Assembly (NCBI GenBank): GCA_025618425.1
Contig: CM046845.1
Coordinates: 7,612,491-7,676,490 of the forward strand
Length of the DNA stretch: 64,000 bases
Source of the DNA: Heliocidaris tuberculata
Taxonomy: Eukaryota; Echinodermata; Echinoidea; Camarodonta; Echinometridae
Reading direction: 5' to 3'
The notes under the pieces were generated by a model. It saw only the letters and a list, made by a program, of their open reading frames with translations. It had not been told where the DNA came from and did not search any database. Made by a program: the position numbers and the translations under genes. Shown here piece by piece: positions 1 through 13,665 of this stretch (position 1 is its first letter; every line of letters begins with the position of its first letter).

Positions 1-74
1 ACTGTGGGTAAATTATAAGGTTAATTGTAATGGAAGTTAAATAATATGAATGAAAATATGATTTTATTTTTAAG

Positions 75-2362
75 GTTGAAGAAGGAAATGTTGGACAGGG
101 TGACGGTTATTGTCCAGAAGGAGATCGGGACGGCGCTCAAGGCCCATCAGACCAGCCTCCAGCAGGACGTGATGGCCGCCATACGCTCTCAGGCCGCCAC
201 GCCCGTACCTCAGGCTCAGGACATACAGCACATACAGGCCAAGATCAAGCAGCTGGTAGAACAGAAACAGATCAATGCTGCCTTCCAACATGTGAGTATA
301 ATGAATGCTCGTTTGAAAAAGAAACCCCAAAGCGGCCAAACAAAAAACATGGGAGCAATTAGAGATTTAGCTCAGGAAAGCTCCAAAATATCTAGTGATG
401 TCAAAAAGAGCTTGGTTAATAAAACAAAACAGTACGTAAACATTGCCAAAGGGATATCTCATTTTTTATCAAAAAAAGCTCTCCCAAGTGAAAAAAGTAT
501 TTTTCTTTTTCACTACCCCAGAGAAAAGCATTATAGTTTCACAGAGTTGCTTACACAGTTGCTTTGCAAGAGATGTTTGAGAGCATTATGCACTCATTAT
601 GTTGATGATTGTTTCAATACATTTTCATTTTTTGATAAAATATAAAACTGATTTGGCAAAAAAGGCTTTGAATTAGATTTTGATTATCCCATTTTATTTA
701 TTGATTGTTTGTTGGCGAGAAACTATATTCAAAGAAATAAGTGTGTACATACTCGCCACTATTTATCTTATTAATTCCTTGAGTGTCCAAGTCAACTCTC
801 GCCATAGCTCTTTAATCCATAGCAGTACAGTGTTTTATTTTAGAGATGCTTTTGCATTATCCCTAGATTCATTGTGCTAGGAATTACTCATTGTACATGA
901 GCAGAAAAGGCAAAAGTCACAGAAAATGTTGAGTCTATTTCCAATGCTGTACATTGTGCCATTCACAAATAAGGGGGAGTTAATTGTAACTAATCATTAA
1001 AGTCTTTTTTGATCATTGAAATTGGCAACACCATGTAAAATATATAAGCACTATTTTCGTGTGCAAAATGGCAAGTTTTCTGTTAATTTTTGCACTTTTC
1101 ATCCCCATTGATTCATATTTAATAAACATTTTAAAAGAGATTATCTAGGAATGGAAAATAAGAGTAATTGTTGCTAATTTTAGGAAAGAAGACTGATTGA
1201 TTTAGACCATAAGTAAACTCTGTATTGTTATGGGTTAACCCTCTTATTTGCATGCCTTTGGGCTTTATGTGTACAGGCTCAGTAGACGTTTTATGGCTTG
1301 GTATTGAGAGGGTAAAACAACTATTATCCCATGAATATTTCTTTTCTTAGGCTTTGAATGCATCTGACCTGAGGGTCGTGGTCTTCACCTGCAAGGAGGT
1401 GACCCCAGATACCATCTTCATTGACGATGGATGTCTCCTGGAGCAACCGGTCCTTCTCTCTCTCATCCAGCAGCTGTCTCAAGACCTGGGTTCTCAGACC
1501 AAGATCAAATGCACGTAAGCAACCACTGCATACTTTCACTCTTTGTTCTCTCCCAAATCTTATGTTTGGTTGGTTGGTAGTTGTGGAAGGAGAGGAGAAC
1601 ATGGTGGGTGTCTCTAGAGAAACTGGTGCTCCTTTCCTAATCTCAAGACCTGGGGTCTTACACAAAGGTCAAGAGCACATAAGCTGATACCTCTCATTCA
1701 TTCACAGTCCACTCCCTACTCTAAGGGTTGTAGGATTTGTAGTCACATGACTTGAAAACCTTTCTAGCGCTTAGTATGAGACTCTTGTCATTTGAAATAT
1801 ACGTACAGTGGAACCTTGTTATAACAAACTCCTTGGGACCACGGAAATTACCTCTTTATGTTGAAACCTTGTTATATCAGGGCTAAAAAAATGATAGCAG
1901 ACAAAATCACCTTGTTATAATGAGAGTTTGTTTATAACAGTGCTCTTTATAACAAGGTTCCACTCTGCCAGTGACAAAAACATTATTTTATGTGAGCTGT
2001 CACAATGGATAACGAGACTAGATGCACTGTGGACGCTACGAAAAGCTATTTAGAAGTAAATTTCATGGAATTTTTGAAGTGCGGCTGTCGGTGCATATTT
2101 ACTTGTATGATTATGACCTATCTGCCATTTTATTTTCGTTTCTCATTATGCCTAATGATTCTACTTTCTCTGTTCATTCCATAGATACATTGACGAGGCT
2201 TTGCTTGCTGTGGATACTAACTTCCCTGTCACAAGGGAGCACCTGTCTGGTATCATTTCCGAGCTCTGTCGTCAGATCACCATGGTGTTACAGACGCAGC
2301 CCAACCATCCCCAGACTAAACAGCTCAAGAGGGTCCTTATGCAGGCCCAATCCCTCAAATAG
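75..2362 (+). CDS. EDC4: EDC4-like (enhancer of mRNA-decapping protein 4), last three coding exons
   Basis: EDC4 is the scaffold of the cytoplasmic decapping complex (DCP1/DCP2) in P-bodies. The three exons seen are 75-291, 1351-1514 and 2185-2362 (stop TAG at 2360). Acceptors are TTTTTAAG, TTTCTTAG and TTCCATAG; donors are CAT|GTGAGT and AC|GTAAGC. Splice phases agree: exon 1 ends in phase 0 and exon 2 ends with two bases that the A at 2185 completes. The protein reads ALKAHQTSLQQDV (a helical segment), then NASDLRVVVF, QPVLLSLIQQLSQDLG and YIDEALLAVDTNFPVTREH. These resemble, from memory, the conserved C-terminal alpha-helical domain of animal EDC4, which ends a few dozen residues after this motif. 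The rest of the gene lies left of the window. The intron at 1515-2184 contains a small MITE. Confidence 0.88.
1806..1967. mobile_element. Small MITE in EDC4 intron
   Basis: Inverted ends read CAGTGGAACCTTGTTATAA on the left and the complement of the same word (with an extra AG) on the right, 162 bp in all. The inside repeats TTATAACA and TTATATCA words. It is related to the element at 4177-4353. It has no coding capacity. Confidence 0.7.
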
Positions 2363-3206
2363 GATGTTAAAATTTGGACTATGCATATATCCACTCCTTT
2401 GAATAAGATGCAGCATTAGTCCCTTGAAGAGAATGTCAAAAAACCTGCCAAGCTTGAAGCTTTCCTTCTTTTGCTTCAAAAGAAGGAACTGCAACTAAAA
2501 CCTAAAAAAAAAAAGAGGAAAAGATGGAAACCTCAAAAGATTTAAGAGTAATTCATTGAATTAAGGGGTAGGGTATTATTCAAAATGAGGAATTTTGTGT
2601 TATTTCTAATATTAAGTAATACTGAAGGACTCCTGTCAGAACTTTTTAACAGGAGCTCTGGAGTCGTGGTAAGTGCTCATGAGTCACTTTCAGTTACAGA
2701 GTTTTGGGTTGAATTCCCTGCTTATACAGTATTTAGTGTAAAATTTGCAGGGTTCATAGATTTAGTTTTTCATCATTAAGTCTATTATGCAATGTCACCT
2801 GTGTCTAGGAGAGGACAAGCGAACTTTAACCCTTTAACTCTCAGGTCTTTCCTCTTGGTAAAATGATAGGAATGTGTAGGTGAACCCCTCCAACATGGTT
2901 TCCTTTTAATCTATCCACAACTTTGATGGGTTTCAAACATGCATATATTTTGGCTGTCCTACACACAGTACAACCACTGCACGTCCTATCCAAGGGACAG
3001 AGTTTTGTTTTTTTGTGCTGAGCATGGCAAAGGAACAATTTGCAAATTCTTTAAATTTGTGCTGCACAGTGGAGTGGCTTGTTCATGTATTGCCATTTAC
3101 ATTTCATCCTTGAGTAATTGCAAACAATTTTATACTCTGCATGTGTAAAAGGTAGTGCTGAATTAATGAAAGGTTTTGTACCCCAAGAAAATGACCACTT
3201 CTACAG

Positions 3207-3208
<2 letters not shown>

Positions 3209-3268
<60 letters not shown>
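3209..3268. repeat. (CT)n microsatellite
   Basis: About 60 bases of almost pure CT dinucleotide. Confidence 0.95.
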
Positions 3269-3272
<4 letters not shown>

Positions 3273-4176
3273 TCTACCTATGGGGAACAATGTCAAACAA
3301 GGAATGATCATGGTGTGTATATAGTTTCACTGAAATTCTAAAGAGTCTTTAAACTACATTGTACTTATATAAAATCCTGTAATCTCTGCATGCCTTTGCT
3401 TTCGGCAGATCCCCCCCCCCCCCAGTGGTTAGGAAGTGTCAACTGATAGGTGATGTTGCCCCGTAAAGTATGTAATTAGCATGAAGCTGAATATCTCTAT
3501 ATCGAACTGCTGTAAGAGACATTATTGTTAAGCTATATGTTAGACCGAAAAACAGTTGGGTATGGGAAATTGTTAATGAAAATGACCCTGTCACCTGAAC
3601 AGTGGGGAAAAGAAATCATGAATCTCTCTGGTGTATTGTGTTTAGTGGCGTAGAGTTTGTCCGGTCATTTCAAGGTTATCGGTCATTCTTTATGTTGAAG
3701 ATGCGAGGGATCAGATGAGGATGTTTGAGGGGTTGTGTCCTCTTTTTTCCTGACAATTCCCCTCTATTTTTCTCTTTTTTTTGGCTTTTAATTAAGGGGT
3801 TAGTACCTCTAGCTTGCCACCATCACTCATTATAGCATTGATTCTCTTCTTTTTTTCATACTCATTATACCATCCAGTAATTGCTGAAAATCTTTTATGG
3901 AATTGTGTAATATTTTTGTAATTGTAATTGCTAGCAGTCATTCGTTGCAAAGGGTCCTTTTTTTTAGTAAGATTTTTTTACATCTCTCAACTATTATCTT
4001 TTAATTACCCTTTTTATCCAATTATGTTGTCCATTGTTTTTTTAATCAACAGTGCTTTTGATATATTTTACTATCAAGTGCCTTGTAAACTGAGGTACAT
4101 CATGTAGCTCATCTGATTTTTTGAATTACGGTCACATTTCAGTACACGTGTCAGTCAATCTAATGAGGATGTTGTA

Positions 4177-4353
4177 CAGTGGAAACCCACTATAACAAGG
4201 ACCTTGGGACCATGACAATTACCTTGTTATATCAGGAATCTCTTGATATCAGGGTGAAAAAACAAAAGCACACAGAGACCTGGGACCAGCAAAATTAAGT
4301 TGTTATATCAGGAATCTTGTTATATCGGAGCGCTTTATAGCGAGTCTCCACTG
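4177..4353. mobile_element. Small MITE with TA target duplication
   Basis: Ends are CAGTGGAAAC on the left and the inverted GTCTCCACTG on the right, flanked by TA on both sides (4175-4176, 4354-4355). The inside shares 'CCTTGGGACCA' and 'TTGTTATATCAG' with the 1806-1967 element. The TA duplication points to the Tc1/mariner/pogo group. Confidence 0.7.
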
Positions 4354-5407
4354 TATCAGGAAACGTGTATCGCAACTACCACATGTATCCACAATGCATT
4401 TTGCAAAGTGATCATTACTGGTGGATATCATTCAAATGCGTTTTGTTGGGCTCCTGAATTGAAGATTTTCCAAAATGGTTGTATAACATGCATGAACTTG
4501 CCTCGAAAATGGCGAGTCTGTCATGTATTTATTATGTTTTTTTAAACAAAAGAACTGCCACTTTTCAAACCAATGTTTTGAGTCTGGTCAAAGAAATTGT
4601 TTACCAGTGGTGTCAATCTACATTTCAGTGGAGTTAACCCTTAATGCAAAGTTGGCCTGCATGGAAGCAGAAAAATCATAGCAACAAATTTCTTGCTTTT
4701 CTTTTGGTTTATTAATCCCTAAACAATTTATTTCACACAGAGAAATACAAGAGCTCAGGACTCAGATGTAAAGAGAAATGCAGAATGCCCCTTTCATACA
4801 TGTATAGTAAACTTAACACTTGAAAACAGAGCTATATATTATTGAAGAACCAGTAAGTTAATACAGAGCTATACATTATTGAAGAACCAGTTAGTTAATA
4901 CATTTAGCACAAGCTGTGCACCACTTCATTTGGTTATAGAAGAGAAGAAATATTAAATCACCAACTTCTGATATAATATGATTAGAGACAATACTACATG
5001 TATATCCTTCAAACTGTTATCTGATACATTGGAATACAAGAGGTGTTTACGTAATAGTACTGTGTTTGTCAGAAGTCTGCAGAATTTGGAGTTGGCATAC
5101 AAGACCCGTTATCCATTATAGTTGGATTTTTGAAACAAAAACCTAATGGTATGTTCTGATTTTATTACACATTTTCAGGTTGAGATCAGTGAATTTGAAA
5201 TTCAGCATTTTCATTTTAGATGGACCTGTACCCAAAGACATGAGAAAGTGTGCAAGCTTTTATTATTTAATTTTATAGTGTTAAAACATTTGATGCCATG
5301 CTAATTACTGATTTCTTATTCTTTTTTCTTTTTTTTTGTAGAAGTTCAGCCAGACTTTGATGTAATGACAATTTTTGTTTGTACATTGCAAACTTCATGT
5401 TCTTTTT

Positions 5408-5413
5408 AATAAA
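5408..5413 (+). terminator. Candidate polyadenylation signal
   Basis: AATAAA followed by T/G-rich DNA, the last good plus-strand signal after the EDC4 stop before repeat-rich DNA. Earlier AATAAA-like sites could also be used. Confidence 0.3.
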
Positions 5414-5430
5414 CATGTTTATATTGAGAG

Positions 5431-8400
5431 AATTACAATTCAAGTTCTCCAAGCCTTTTTGTCCTTGTGTATTCCTTGACAGCTATTTGAATTGAATTGA
5501 ACAGAGATCTCGTTGCAGGAGAGAAATAGTTTCTGCCTTTTATACTTTCTGTGACCGTAGCATGAAAATGACTGAATATGAAACAACATCAAACCATTCC
5601 AAAGAAATGTATAGATTTATTCAATTTGTATTTATGTGTTTGTTAAAAGATGCTTTCAGCGATGGAGAATATGACATGTACAGTTATCTGAGGATAAATA
5701 GCTTGACAGCTCCATAGGATTGGCCCTTTCCTGGCCCAAGAGTCTCCTTTTTGGACAGGAAAACAGTAAGGAATCTGTATTTGATCACAGACTAGACAAA
5801 ATACAATTATTATTGAGTACATTCAAGTTGTAGATTGATGCTACTACATACACCCAGCAAAATAACAAAAGAAAGTGGACACTATAGTGATTTTCAAATA
5901 AATATTTGATATAAACTTATCTTTCACATATGAAAATGAATATACATTAATCCTCTAAGATGACATGCAACTGGAATTATAAATGTACCATTCACGCATG
6001 AGTGAGCATAGTCTCTGAAAGAAAACTGCAAAAATGGGGCATCTGGCCATTCAAATGTTGATCATTTCTACTGTATCTTGTAGAGTCACATAAAAACAAT
6101 GAAAGAAAAATAAAGAAGAAGAAAAAAAGAGAAACACTTGAACTGCTTGTCAAAACCATGCGTTCCTGTGACTACAGTTGACATCCAGAGCTCAATCCTC
6201 CTCATTGTTTCTCATTCTTTGTTTCCATACAAGAATGTCTTACAGATGCACATTTTCATGAACATTTAAATGGCTACTTGCTCTATTTTTGCAATTTTCT
6301 TAATCAGACCCAACAGTTAAATGAATGTGCCCATCCAAGCATGAAAGTTCACAACTTGATCTTCATTGACGTTGGTAGAGTATCAATTTTTCTTTAATTT
6401 GATATATATTTTTTATATTTTATTGACGGTTTATATGAAAATTTTGAACAATAGAGTGTCCATTTCTGTTTTTGCTAAATGTAGATGATAAACGGAGAAC
6501 ATTGCACCTTAATACATGCATGTACGTTTGTTTATTCTTTCTTTTGAGATACTGTATTTCATTAACAGAGAATAATCACACATTTAACATTCACATACAT
6601 TACATGTAGTTGTAATCCTATTTACAATAACTAATTAAAATCTTTGTTACTTCATTGTATAAATAATGCATGTATTTTAAATTAATCATTAATTCATCAT
6701 TCAAAATATGAATAGAATAGTCAAATCATGACATCTCATTTGAAAGTACTTTTGCGATATCCCTTCGATACATGTAGCATTAGAGATCTACTGGTTTTCT
6801 GCTTTGAACAAAGAGACCATTCTTTCTTCTGAAGAAGGAATTTGATTACAGGACATTGGTACTTGTCTCTCTAAACGCAATGTATTTTCTGACAGTGGAT
6901 TTGACTGTGAATTCTTTCTGGCTGTCCTTCCCTAGCCAACGACTTCAGTCACCTACCAGTGTATTGATGTAGGTAAATGTGCCACAAAAATAAAAATAAA
7001 ATTGCCCACTACATCACAGATCGAAGAAGAAAGGGACACTTTTAGTCGATCCAAGTATACAGGGTGTTCTTAGAAAGAGGTAAACGCCATTCAAAGGTCA
7101 AGTATTTCAAAAAAAATACACCATTTTATATCTCCGTTGATAAACAGGAGTAAAGAGTAACTCTTCAACTTTCATTAGACACCTTGTTATGTTCTGTGAT
7201 ATTTACATCCGTGTAAAATCTATAAAGTCTGGATCGAGACTAATGATGCATACATGTGTGATCAGCAAAGGAGCTTGTGGTTGTTGCATGATGGCCATCG
7301 AATAGAGTGTTGACGCTATTGTACTTCAGTTCTTACGTTTATTTTCATTTTCTGTGTTATGGAGTAAGATACAACACACCTTGTTTGCATCATCATTGTC
7401 ACGCTTTACAGAATTAGGCACCCTTGAAGGTAATGGGTATATAAAACCAACTTTTTCCAAGTATTTGGTTTTAATGAATTCCTAAAGCCCCCTTTCCACA
7501 GGATGGAGACCTTTGGGCAACTATTGGGCGTCCAAATATTGGTAAGATCTCTCAGCAGTCTCTACCCCCCCCCCCCCCCAAAAAAAAGTTGTTTCTGTTA
7601 AAACGCTCTGGATATCTTTGGACACTCGTTGAGGGACCGAAAATTCAATTTTCAGTAAATTTCATGGAGATCTCCGGAGATCTATGAGTGACCTTGTCAG
7701 TCGCTGGGCTTTCGATGAGAGACCATTGAGAATTCATTGGGCGCTCGTTGCGCAATTAAAGGTGCTCTCGATCAGTTGAGAAAAGTAAATTTGTGGTGAC
7801 AACATTTCCTCGTACTGGGAGCATATGACAGACAACGGAAGCGTTGCTTTTGCAGTTCCCATACAGAGATCCCCCATTAAAAAGAATCTCTTGGGGCGAA
7901 TGTGTGCAAATACCAACTCTATGGAGCAAGACTTATCACGAAATTAAGACAAATTCTGGTAGGAGGGAGAGTGGGAAAAGTCAAGAGAGCACTGCATGCT
8001 GTCAAGAGACAACTTGAGGTCCTCCCGAGGCTAGGCCGGACCACAACTACATGTTGCATGCACCCCTACAAGGTGCATGTACGTCATCAACTGTCGGAGG
8101 GATCTCCAGACTCCAGAGGAGGCTCACCTGCCTTCTCATGCAACGAAGACATTGTGCCCCATCACGAGGAAAACTCTGAAAGACAGGGACGAGGACTACC
8201 CAGGTGAATTTGGTGGGTGCAGGACAGTGCCCCAGCTCACCGTCTTCTCACCGATCGTGAAAGACTGATCGGGACTCTTAATTCTGTTTTGTACATGTAT
8301 ACACATTTGATATGACCACAATCGAAAAGGCCCTAACAGTTATTCTGCGACAAGTAGTCCCAGGGTAAAAAACCAGAGATAAAACTCAATGAGCAAAAAC

Positions 8401-8480
8401 TCTGGAAAACCCTCGGATCCACTTTTGCACAATAAACATTTCACAAATTTTCAGAATAAAAACAAATTTGAAATTTGTCG
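5431..8480. other. Intergenic DNA, no supported gene
   Basis: AT-rich DNA without convincing exons. A C run lies at about 7566-7579. GC content rises between about 7880 and 8280, where two overlapping short open frames (101 and 63 codons) lack recognisable domains or splice sites. The word AAAGCCCCCTTTCCACAGG near 7485 looks like a transposon end, but I found no matching inverted partner. Confidence 0.5.
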
Positions 8481-8687
8481 TGATGAAAACGCAAGCTAGA
8501 ATGACTCCTCAAACATCTTCTACCACACCCTAATGCTCGTGCCTCGCACCACCTGCGAAAAACATTCTTATGCATAATCACTTCTTACTCTTGGACAACA
8601 ACCCTTACCAAGCATAAGTATGCATACATTAACGAGACAAACAACATTTACCTGCTATACAAACGTAACGCAGGCAAATAATAGTCT
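8481..8687 (+). repeat. 205-bp dispersed direct repeat, copy 1
   Basis: Begins TGATGAAAACGCAAGCTAG and ends CAGGCAAATAATAGTCT. It matches 14623-14826 almost base for base; one difference is an extra ACA at about 8600. It is not coding. The two copies lie 6.1 kb apart in the same orientation. Confidence 0.9.
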
Positions 8688-11391
8688 TTTCTATAATTCC
8701 TGCAAAATATCTAAGTTCAAACTTCCTTATCCTCATACCCGAACTCCTTATAGTACATGACAAAACACATTAAACACGCTTGTATACCATCAAATATTAT
8801 AATGGGTATAGCTTGCCCGACGACTAGAATTCAAAGAACGGGAGCAAAAGCTGAGAAGAATGATAATTAAATTTTGCGCACTTATGAATTTTGTTCCAGA
8901 TGTTCTCAATTTGACACAAAATGATAAAATCGATAATCAACTTAAATACACATTATGTACATTTACTTGTAATATATATGACAATGCTTTAACATACTGA
9001 TTTCCATGAATACATTATTTTTCATGTTATTTGTTGAGTGAAGCTTTGGTTAACAATAATCCATCATCATTCCATTAATGGTGTCAGAATAATATATACG
9101 ATACATCAAACAATAGTACTTGGTAACACTATGCTAATGGAAATGACTCCATAGATATTTCTATGTCTTTGAGTGAAATAAGGGCGTATCTTTCTCTTTT
9201 ATCTTGTGTATTTTGCTTTTTAAAAAATAAATGCACAGAAAAACATTTTTTTTTATCCTTTATCTATTTATCTATTTATTTTTTAAATCTAACTTGTTTT
9301 GTCTGGTTCTAAACAAAAGCGACTCGTCTACAAATTTCTAGTTTCAAACTATGCAAAACTCTGCTGAAAATGCTAATCGCGCATTTCTAATTAAGTTATA
9401 ATGAATTACGTTAACCATGAGAAAAGGAAAATGCTCAGGAGTTAAAAATAGTATCTGACATATACTGATATGTCTATCCAACATAGCACTCCCCTCTTAT
9501 CAGGATTTTACTATTCGTTATGTTTTTGTTTTTTTATTCAGTAATAATATTTCATAATTCTTATGTCATCTATAATATGTTCATACTTATACATTTTTTA
9601 ATGTACACCATATTAAGTGTGTTTGTGTATTACAATATAATTTTACAATACAGAAATACAACATTATGTCAAAGAACTTTGGTTTACCAGTATGAATAGT
9701 TAAAATATTAGTTTTTAAATGAATTAACTTCTATAACTAGAACACGCAAGCCTATCTTCTAAGATTCCTCAAAAATTTCAATGATTATGTGAACGAAGCT
9801 ATCATCTATATAATGATCTTCTGCCTTTTCACTTATCCATCTATATACCTGTTACATATCTGGTGCAGATGATATAGCGGTTGTATAGCACCGTCAGCTT
9901 GTACCTAACCATATACCTCTCACAAACGTACTACAATCTTTTAATGGGCTCCGATATAACTAAAATTGCTTCCTTTTCTTTACAAAACCTCCCTCTTTCA
10001 CTTATCACAGTATAGACATGTTAAAACAAAACGATCAGATCCCATTTTTAAACCTGTCTTTTCAATGTAAACTCTGAAAACTCTATTATAGGACAATTAC
10101 TTTTACCTTGGCTTCTCAAAAACAGTACTACCTTTCCGGTATTGATGAGATTTATACAGCTACGCAAATTTACAGCGATAAATGATGCCTGAAAATTTAT
10201 GACAAAAACTGAAAAGTTTGTCACTTGAAGAATCATGCAATCATGCACCACCAAAATATCTGAAGAAGTCTTGTATCTATCACATAATGATGAAACTTGG
10301 ATCCTCTGGTAACGCTTTACCACCCTCGACTAATCTCAAACATTCTCATGTTTAAAGTGCTGCCAAATACTTTCTTATCCATTCTGACTCCAATGAAATT
10401 GCTGTGTTAAACACGTCAATCACATCGAAGAGCTTGTCAGATCGGACTCCTGTGGCTTGTGGTATACATCCGTCAAGCATTTTGAGGATTATGAATACTG
10501 CAAAATACTCATATTCTCGCTAATCTGACTCAGGTTTCCGTGCTATGACGAAATCCCGTCAGACCCTGCAAGAGCTAGTGTCGTTTACTGCACTTTGCAT
10601 GTCCTCCATGTTGTCACATCAGCCTGAAAAAATAATAACAAAAATAGGCGTGCATTTTGTAGCCAATGGATTTTATTCTAAAATCCCCAAGGGCACAATA
10701 AGGAACAGATCAGATCATTAATTTGATTTAAATCGTATGATCTTTAAACATGAGCTTCGCATCACACAACTGGCTTTCAAACCGATAAGCATGATATCAC
10801 CTAAATTAAAGCCAACAAAAATCCAACCTTGCCTCTATCGTTTGTAGAAAATTCAATTTTATTTTTGAATTCTTTAACTAAATTATGAAATTTGCTTTCC
10901 AAAATTTTCAGCCCCCCAAAGGCAAAATTTCTACATCAATTCCTAAATGTTAAACCCGGCTTAATTTTATCACTTTCTTTCTTATCTTTCTTTGTTTTTA
11001 AGTCAGTTTAGACGTTCCGAACTTGATGCTGTGATATGAGATTTACTTTCTGTCTTAGGCACTATCATTTACATTTTAATTATCAATTTACTCGCATTAA
11101 ATTCACTGTTAAATTATCTCAGATTCATATCGATTTACGCTTAGTTTTGAGACATTTTCTTAAGATGTCAAACCCAGCCAGCACATCTGGTATTATAAAA
11201 AAGCGTTCCCATTTGCCTCAATATGGTTTACACTCCAAGCTCTCAACTATATAAAGTAATGTTTCGATAAAAATGTGCAGAAATACTATAGGAAGTTACA
11301 ATGACTTGACCTTGATTATTCAGTGTGCACTATGAAACAGTGTTTTAGTAATATTTCAATCCTTAACTTGCCAATGATTAGCAGTTCGTCT
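8688..11391. other. AT-rich intergenic DNA, no supported gene
   Basis: Many short A/T runs and stops in all frames. No exon, RNA gene or clear repeat boundary could be supported. Confidence 0.5.
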
Positions 11392-11775
11392 GAATTCGTG
11401 AAAAAATATCCTTCTGTAAATGCACAAACTTTAGAGTTTTCCCTGCAGAAAAATACTTCTGCAAATATATAGCTTTCCTAACCTTCAGAAATAAATTCAA
11501 TTTATGACAAAGTTTAACCTTGTTCAGTGAAATATAATAGATTTGCACAATCCACCTATATCTCTGTCATTGATTGATATAAATCATATCTTCTGAATTT
11601 ATGAACACGTATATCCTGCGGTAAATGCGCAAACTTACAACTTTCAGTGCAAAGTTTTCTGCAGTCTACCTTCCCCAACCTTTAAAAATGAAGTCAAACA
11701 GTGATGATTTCTGACTTTGTTCAGTGAAATTGCATTTGCACTAATCACCGATATCTCTTTCGTAAAAATTTCCCA
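11392..11775 (+). repeat. Degenerate two-unit tandem repeat (about 203 bp)
   Basis: Units start at about 11392 and 11595. They share GAATT..ATGAA, TAAATGC(A/G)CAAACTT, TTTTC..CTGCAG, AACCTT, TTGTTCAGTGAAAT and ATATCTCT in the same order. Divergence is high, so the duplication is old. A further weak relative lies near 13420-13500. Confidence 0.7.
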
Positions 11776-12028
11776 GTCAAATGTGGGTTTTTAATGTTCT
11801 GTTGCTGTTGTTCTTGTTGATGTTTTTTTTTGCTACCCTTATATTTTAAAGTATCCTTACGCATGCACTCTTCCATGTGGTGCTCACTTCATGTTTTCTC
11901 TCCAATAGGTCATTGGATATTCCAGTTTTGAAATGCAGTAGTGTTACAAAAACCTTTTCTACAAATTCCACAGCTTTTATAACTTTCTGATCACTACTTC
12001 TGACTACCAGTTTTCTCAATTATTTATG

Positions 12029-12560
12029 TGTACGTAATGTACAGCCCGTCGTTCCAGGCGGTAGTCTTGCCATTCACAAGGCCTCGAGCGCTCTCCACAT
12101 AGAGCTTAAATGAATCATCTTATATCCCAGTGATTTCTGTATAATTTTCTTTCCAAAGAAGAAAGCTCCGTCACCATAGTCACAACAAAATCGTTCAGTA
12201 CACGGGCTCCCATATACTATTCAGGTGATTCTAAAGCAATGTGAATGAAAAAATATTTCATTCCCATGACGGACCAATCCATCTATCTACAGATGTTTGA
12301 AAACAGTGTTACCCCATGATATCTACTTCACCAATGACGACATTAAACCTCCATTTCAGAAATAATAAGCCCACTGTTTTGTTACGTTGGATGTACACAG
12401 ATTTATTATGGATTATCACTCAGTTAGAGTGCTATTACCACTCCCTATACTTTCATTTTTCTCGGTACTTTTATCGTTGTGTACCCGCGTACACCTCGCC
12501 ATCGCAGGCGGTATTCAAGCCATTCACAAGGCTTCGAGCTCTCTCCACAATAAAGCCTAA
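12029..12560 (+). repeat. Pair of related blocks 449 bp apart
   Basis: The blocks near 12030-12120 and 12480-12565 share GGCGGTA, GCCATTCACAAGGC, TCGAGC and CTCTCCACA followed by AGC(T/C)TAA. This is part of the same degenerate repeat field. Confidence 0.6.
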
Positions 12561-12687
12561 CTGAATCCTCTCATTTTCGGACCAAAATCCGAAGATTCTT
12601 TCAATTTTCTTCCCCAAACCAAAACTCCACTATAGAGCTAAGACCACAGTCTCGCATAAACATACTGAGTCATGTCATGGATTACCT

Positions 12688-13360
12688 TGTCACCAATTTA
12701 CTATTCCAACGCTAATTAATGCAATAGATCTACGCATTAAAAACAATCCTTTCTACATGACATATTCCCATTAAAACACTTGCCGATCGATAAACTGTAA
12801 TGTGAAAACAGAATCATCCAACTGTGCTAATGATTTATTTCGTCGATTACGAAGTTGAACCTCATTTTCAGAAAAGAAACAGATCATACTTTAAGATGTA
12901 AAGCTACAAATCATAATTTTTAACTTATTTTACACTTTCATATCTTGTAAGTGGATTCCCTAGTCACCAATTTATTATTCCAATGCTAATTACAGCAATA
13001 TGCATGCAAACTTTTCTTTCTATCCCATTAAATCTTGCCAATCGATATACTGTATTGTGAAGACAATATCATCAAATCATGCCAATGATTTATTTCGTCG
13101 ATTACGACGATGGATCTCATTTTCAGAAAAGATAAACTTTGCATCATTTTATTTTACACTTTCGAGTCTTGTAAGTGAATTCTCTGTCATTAATTCACCA
13201 TTTCGATGCTCATTAAAATAATTCTTTCTATTCACATTAAAACTGCCAATCGATAAACTGTAATGTGGAAAACAATTTCATCCCACCATACCAATGATTT
13301 ATTACATCGATTACAACTTTTGGTCTCATTTTCATGAAAGACCTACTTTGTGTTACACAT
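12688..13360 (+). repeat. Degenerate three-unit tandem repeat (about 230-270 bp)
   Basis: Units begin near 12688, 12959 and 13187. Each carries GTCA followed by CCAATTTA or similar, 'ATTCCAA(C/T)GCTAATTA', 'CCAATCGATA.ACTGTA.TGTG', 'CAATGATTTATT.C.TCGATTAC' and 'CTCATTTTCA'. The order is conserved and the sequence is diverged. Confidence 0.8.
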
Positions 13361-13657
13361 ATTCAAATTTTTTTTGTTTATTTCACACATTCAAAGCAGA
13401 ATGACTTTTCTACAATTTCATATTCAAATTACTGCATAGATAGTCGCAAACTTTCCTATTCCCCCAAACTATTAATGATGAAATATCTTTCAAACTTCCG
13501 ACTGAACTGAAGACTAAATCGAGAACACAACACGCACATATTATGCAATGTTATCACAGACCTAATGCAATTTCTCAGGCTTGCACTTTCAACTTATTAT
13601 AGTATAAACATTAAAAACTTTTCACTTAGCTCAGATTACTGCTATCAGCACACGCCT

Positions 13658-13665
13658 CTCTGGAT
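13658..13665 (+). repeat. Target-site duplication, left (CTCTGGAT)
   Basis: Eight bases CTCTGGAT directly precede the palindromic element and recur at 14530-14537 directly after it. Confidence 0.75.

Larger units (their letters stand above)
2363..5430 (+). other. Probable EDC4 3' UTR and downstream DNA
   Basis: No coding exon is visible after the EDC4 stop. The stretch contains a CT microsatellite (3209-3268), a C run near 3411, a MITE (4177-4353), and a near-duplicate 45-bp segment at about 4825 and 4860. An AATAAA lies at 5408-5413, which could end a long 3' UTR. Transcript extent is inferred only. Confidence 0.4.

Noticed and set aside
7902..8268. Overlapping 101- and 63-codon frames as a gene
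   Set aside because: No domain, no splice context and no second line of evidence; possibly transposon-derived.
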